Assembly (NCBI GenBank): GCA_021775655.1
Contig: JAJFHK010000278.1
Coordinates: forward strand, 1 to 16,986
From: Filomicrobium sp.
GTDB lineage: Bacteria > Pseudomonadota > Alphaproteobacteria > Rhizobiales > Hyphomicrobiaceae
Length of the DNA stretch: 16,986 nt
Direction of reading: 5' to 3'
Part shown: in pieces, positions 16,001-16,986 of the stretch
Position numbering within the stretch: the first letter of the stretch is position 1
Layout of the letters: every line of letters starts with the position of its first letter
Position numbers and translations under genes: made by a program
Notes under the pieces: generated by a model
The model's input: the letters and a program-made list of their open reading frames with translations, nothing else
What the model was told of the DNA's origin: nothing
Databases searched by the model: none

Positions 16001-16204
16001 GGTAATTTCAGCGTCAATGGTTTCCGGGGAGCCACCTGGGAAGTTAGCGCGCACCGAGATAATTGGGCGGTCTACGTCGGGCATTTCACGAACTTCGATG
16101 CCGTAGATCGCGGAGGCACCAGCGACGATGATCAGCAAATTAAGCACTGCTGCCAGATACGGCCGGCGGACGCTGAGAGCAGGGAGGCCGTCGCCATACG
16201 CCAT
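13073..16204 (-). CDS. Efflux RND transporter permease subunit (AcrB/HAE1 type)
   Basis: The inner-membrane proton/drug antiporter of a tripartite efflux pump (PF00873), 1043 aa, normal length. It has the expected layout: first transmembrane helix (about 15-35), periplasmic porter loop, helices 2-6, a second large loop (about 550-850), helices 8-12. Proton-relay residues are present: Asp399 and Asp400 in GLVVDDSIVVLEN (helix 4) and Lys920 in GIMAKNSILMVEF (helix 10), equivalent to AcrB Asp407, Asp408 and Lys940. The start ATG has GGAGAGG seven bases upstream, lying over the end of the adaptor gene, so the two are translated together. Substrates (drugs, detergents, lipids, metabolites) cannot be told from sequence; the Asp-Asp pair argues against the heavy-metal (CusA) branch. 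The outer-membrane channel is not encoded downstream and must lie elsewhere or beyond the right edge. Confidence 0.96.
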   Translation of the reverse strand: MAYGDGLPALSVRRPYLAAVLNLLIIVAGASAIYGIEVREMPDVDRPIISVRANFPGGSPETIDAEITAKVEGAVARVNGITEVRSSSEEGNFRIRATFRPSVDLIDAANDIREAVARVQRELPDGVENLSVIKADADAEAIIKLAVFSDSLPIEDVTRRVENEIIPELTSIAGVADIQLFGDRERVLRVVVDPMKLAGYGLSITDVVNVLKSARYDVPAGSFESDEQEVMVRADASVADPSAIEDLIVRDPVRLGDVGSAFFGPADAESIVRLDGRQVVSLGIVRRAQSNTVSISQDVEETVERLNSRLRSIEIRTTSDDAIFIKGAIFEVLRSLALAIVIVISVIALFIGSLRASFIPAATIPVALIGTVAAVWLMGFSINLLTLLALVLATGLVVDDSIVVLENIQRLKAQGIKPRAAAILGTQQVFFAVIATTATLVSVFVPISFLPSTAGRLFGEFGFVLAVAVCISSFVSLTVVPMLASRLPEQSQPTLFVQLLGRLGTGVSNGYAKALDGVLTVPLVIVGLCGFAMFGAAIAFTALSEELTPKEDRGLITVRLTGPDGVGLKYTDRQVEKVEQMLAPLVEQSVATGLLSITGRYDLNRGQIDARLADWSERDAAKGQDENTIARELNNKLDSIPGAQARVRRGNSLGIRNFGGALRLALTGTNYEAIADEANALVEALEKEAPEVENLRVEFRATQPQLKLEIDRRRAADLGVPIENLAATAQVLVDNDEVAELTIDDQRVPVILQATDGAITDPSGLNNLYVSATDGRLVPLSQMISLSEKAVPAELDRHGQRRAVEIFGDTAGEHTVREAVDRIKAVADRQLSPGYGLLFLDEAAELDETSQGVALTYALALLIVFLVLVAQFESITSALVVLVTVPFGVCAAIFAMLLTGTSINIYSQIGVLMLIGIMAKNSILMVEFADQLRENGKNVYDAAREASCVRFRPIAMTMFSTVLAGLPLIFGSGPGAESRAAIGWVVFGGLGLAGIFTLLLTPAVYVLMAGFVRPRSETAARVDSELAEANAQHIATEAELSGH

Positions 16205-16208
16205 CGGG

Positions 16209-16986
16209 CTACCCTCTCCGTTCAGCTTCGGTGCGCGCGGAGCGCCGTGGGTCTACTGGCCTCTCGTTTGCGGCCGGCGCTGGCTCGCCGGCAGAATTGC
16301 GGCCCTGTTCCGGTGCAGACTTCGAGGTCTTCCCTGAATCGGGTTCTTGGTAGCTCACCTCTGTTCCGTCGCGAAGGCGCTGCACACCTTCGACGACGAT
16401 CAGGTCGCCAGCGGCAATTGGACCCTCGACGAGTATTATGGCGTTCATGCGCCTGACCGTTTCGACAGTCGTCTTGCGAACAGTGTCTCCATCGATGCGC
16501 CAGATGTAGCTTTTTCCCTGTGCCCATTGCAGTGACAGTTCTGGAACTGCCGGATATTCTTGGCCCGGCAGCTGGAGTTCAATTGCAAACGACATACCGG
16601 GGCGCAGGAGATCGTCATCGTTGGGAAGTATAGCGCGGACCATCACGGTGCGTGAGACTGGGTCAACGCGGCTATCGATGTAACCAAGTCGACCGGTGAA
16701 TTTTTGGCGCGAGTAGCTCGGCGTGGTCGTCTGGACTTTGTCGCCGACTTTTATTCGGGATAGGAATTTTTCTGCGATAGGGAACTCGACGAGCAGCTTC
16801 GACCGATCATCGAGCGTTACTAATTCGGTAGCAACTGTAATCCTGTCACCGGCTTCCGCCTTAGGAATTCCAACGACGCCGGCGAATGGAGCGGAAAGCG
16901 TTTTATCGCGAAGCACTTCGCGGGCTTGCCGAACTTCGAGTTCGGCACGCTCTACCGCGATGGTGGCATCTTCGACGCCGGCACGG
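16209..16986 (-). CDS. Efflux RND transporter periplasmic adaptor subunit (cut by right edge)
   Basis: Membrane-fusion (HlyD/AcrA-like) protein linking the permease to an outer-membrane channel. Only the C-terminal 258 residues are in the window; the frame is open to the edge, so the N-terminal anchor and half of the hairpin are missing. Visible parts are the end of the coiled-coil hairpin (VERAELEVRQAREVLRDKT) and the lipoyl/barrel-sandwich return strand (LSAPFAGVVGIP). The beta-barrel follows, with IDSRVDPVSRTVMVRA and LRPGM, then a membrane-proximal domain (VVEGVQRLRDGTEV). The last 45 or so residues are a polar Pro/Ala/Arg/Glu tail of low complexity, probably disordered. A GTG at 16916 is internal and not the true start. 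Its TAG stop is four bases before the permease ATG, so the two genes form an operon. Confidence 0.94.
   Translation of the reverse strand, partial: RAGVEDATIAVERAELEVRQAREVLRDKTLSAPFAGVVGIPKAEAGDRITVATELVTLDDRSKLLVEFPIAEKFLSRIKVGDKVQTTTPSYSRQKFTGRLGYIDSRVDPVSRTVMVRAILPNDDDLLRPGMSFAIELQLPGQEYPAVPELSLQWAQGKSYIWRIDGDTVRKTTVETVRRMNAIILVEGPIAAGDLIVVEGVQRLRDGTEVSYQEPDSGKTSKSAPEQGRNSAGEPAPAANERPVDPRRSARTEAERRG

Overview
The window looks like a piece of a chromosome from a moderately GC-rich Gram-negative bacterium, most likely an alphaproteobacterium. This rests on family-level resemblance: OpgC-domain protein, TTC38-like protein, SCO copper chaperone, RND efflux pump, and the amidase/cyclase pair. 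No 16S rRNA or other phylogenetic marker is present, so the assignment is an inference. Both ends cut through genes.

Positions 1-2541 (minus strand) hold a ROK-family transcription factor, a metal-dependent cyclase/hydrolase of the kynurenine-formamidase type, and an amidase-signature hydrolase that runs off the left edge. They read ROK, then cyclase, then amidase, as one small catabolic unit. A perfect 17-bp inverted repeat sits between the regulator and the cyclase and directly abuts the cyclase ribosome binding site. It is the best operator candidate in the window.

Positions 2674-5275 are a decayed zone without a convincing intact gene. It contains a short unidentified coding remnant, an OsmC-family pseudogene (ATA where ATG is expected, plus a one-base insertion), a degraded CoA-binding-domain gene, one orphan small ORF with a good Shine-Dalgarno sequence, and about 865 bases with nothing supportable.

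Positions 5276-10114 (plus strand) hold a membrane acyltransferase-3/SGNH O-acyltransferase, an exported or membrane-anchored peptidoglycan amidase (PGRP/Amidase_2 fold), and a tight three-gene operon. The operon has two small exported Cys-rich proteins that are diverged paralogues of each other, followed by a SCO1/SenC copper chaperone whose GTG start overlaps the preceding stop. This trio is the most interesting element: it suggests a poorly described periplasmic metal-handling module linked to copper delivery.

Positions 10154-16986 (minus strand) hold an OpgC-domain multi-spanning membrane protein, a TTC38-like tetratricopeptide protein, and an RND efflux operon (periplasmic adaptor, cut by the right edge, followed by the inner-membrane permease). 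The adaptor stop and permease start lie four bases apart. No tRNA, rRNA, CRISPR array, insertion sequence or clear intrinsic terminator was found.
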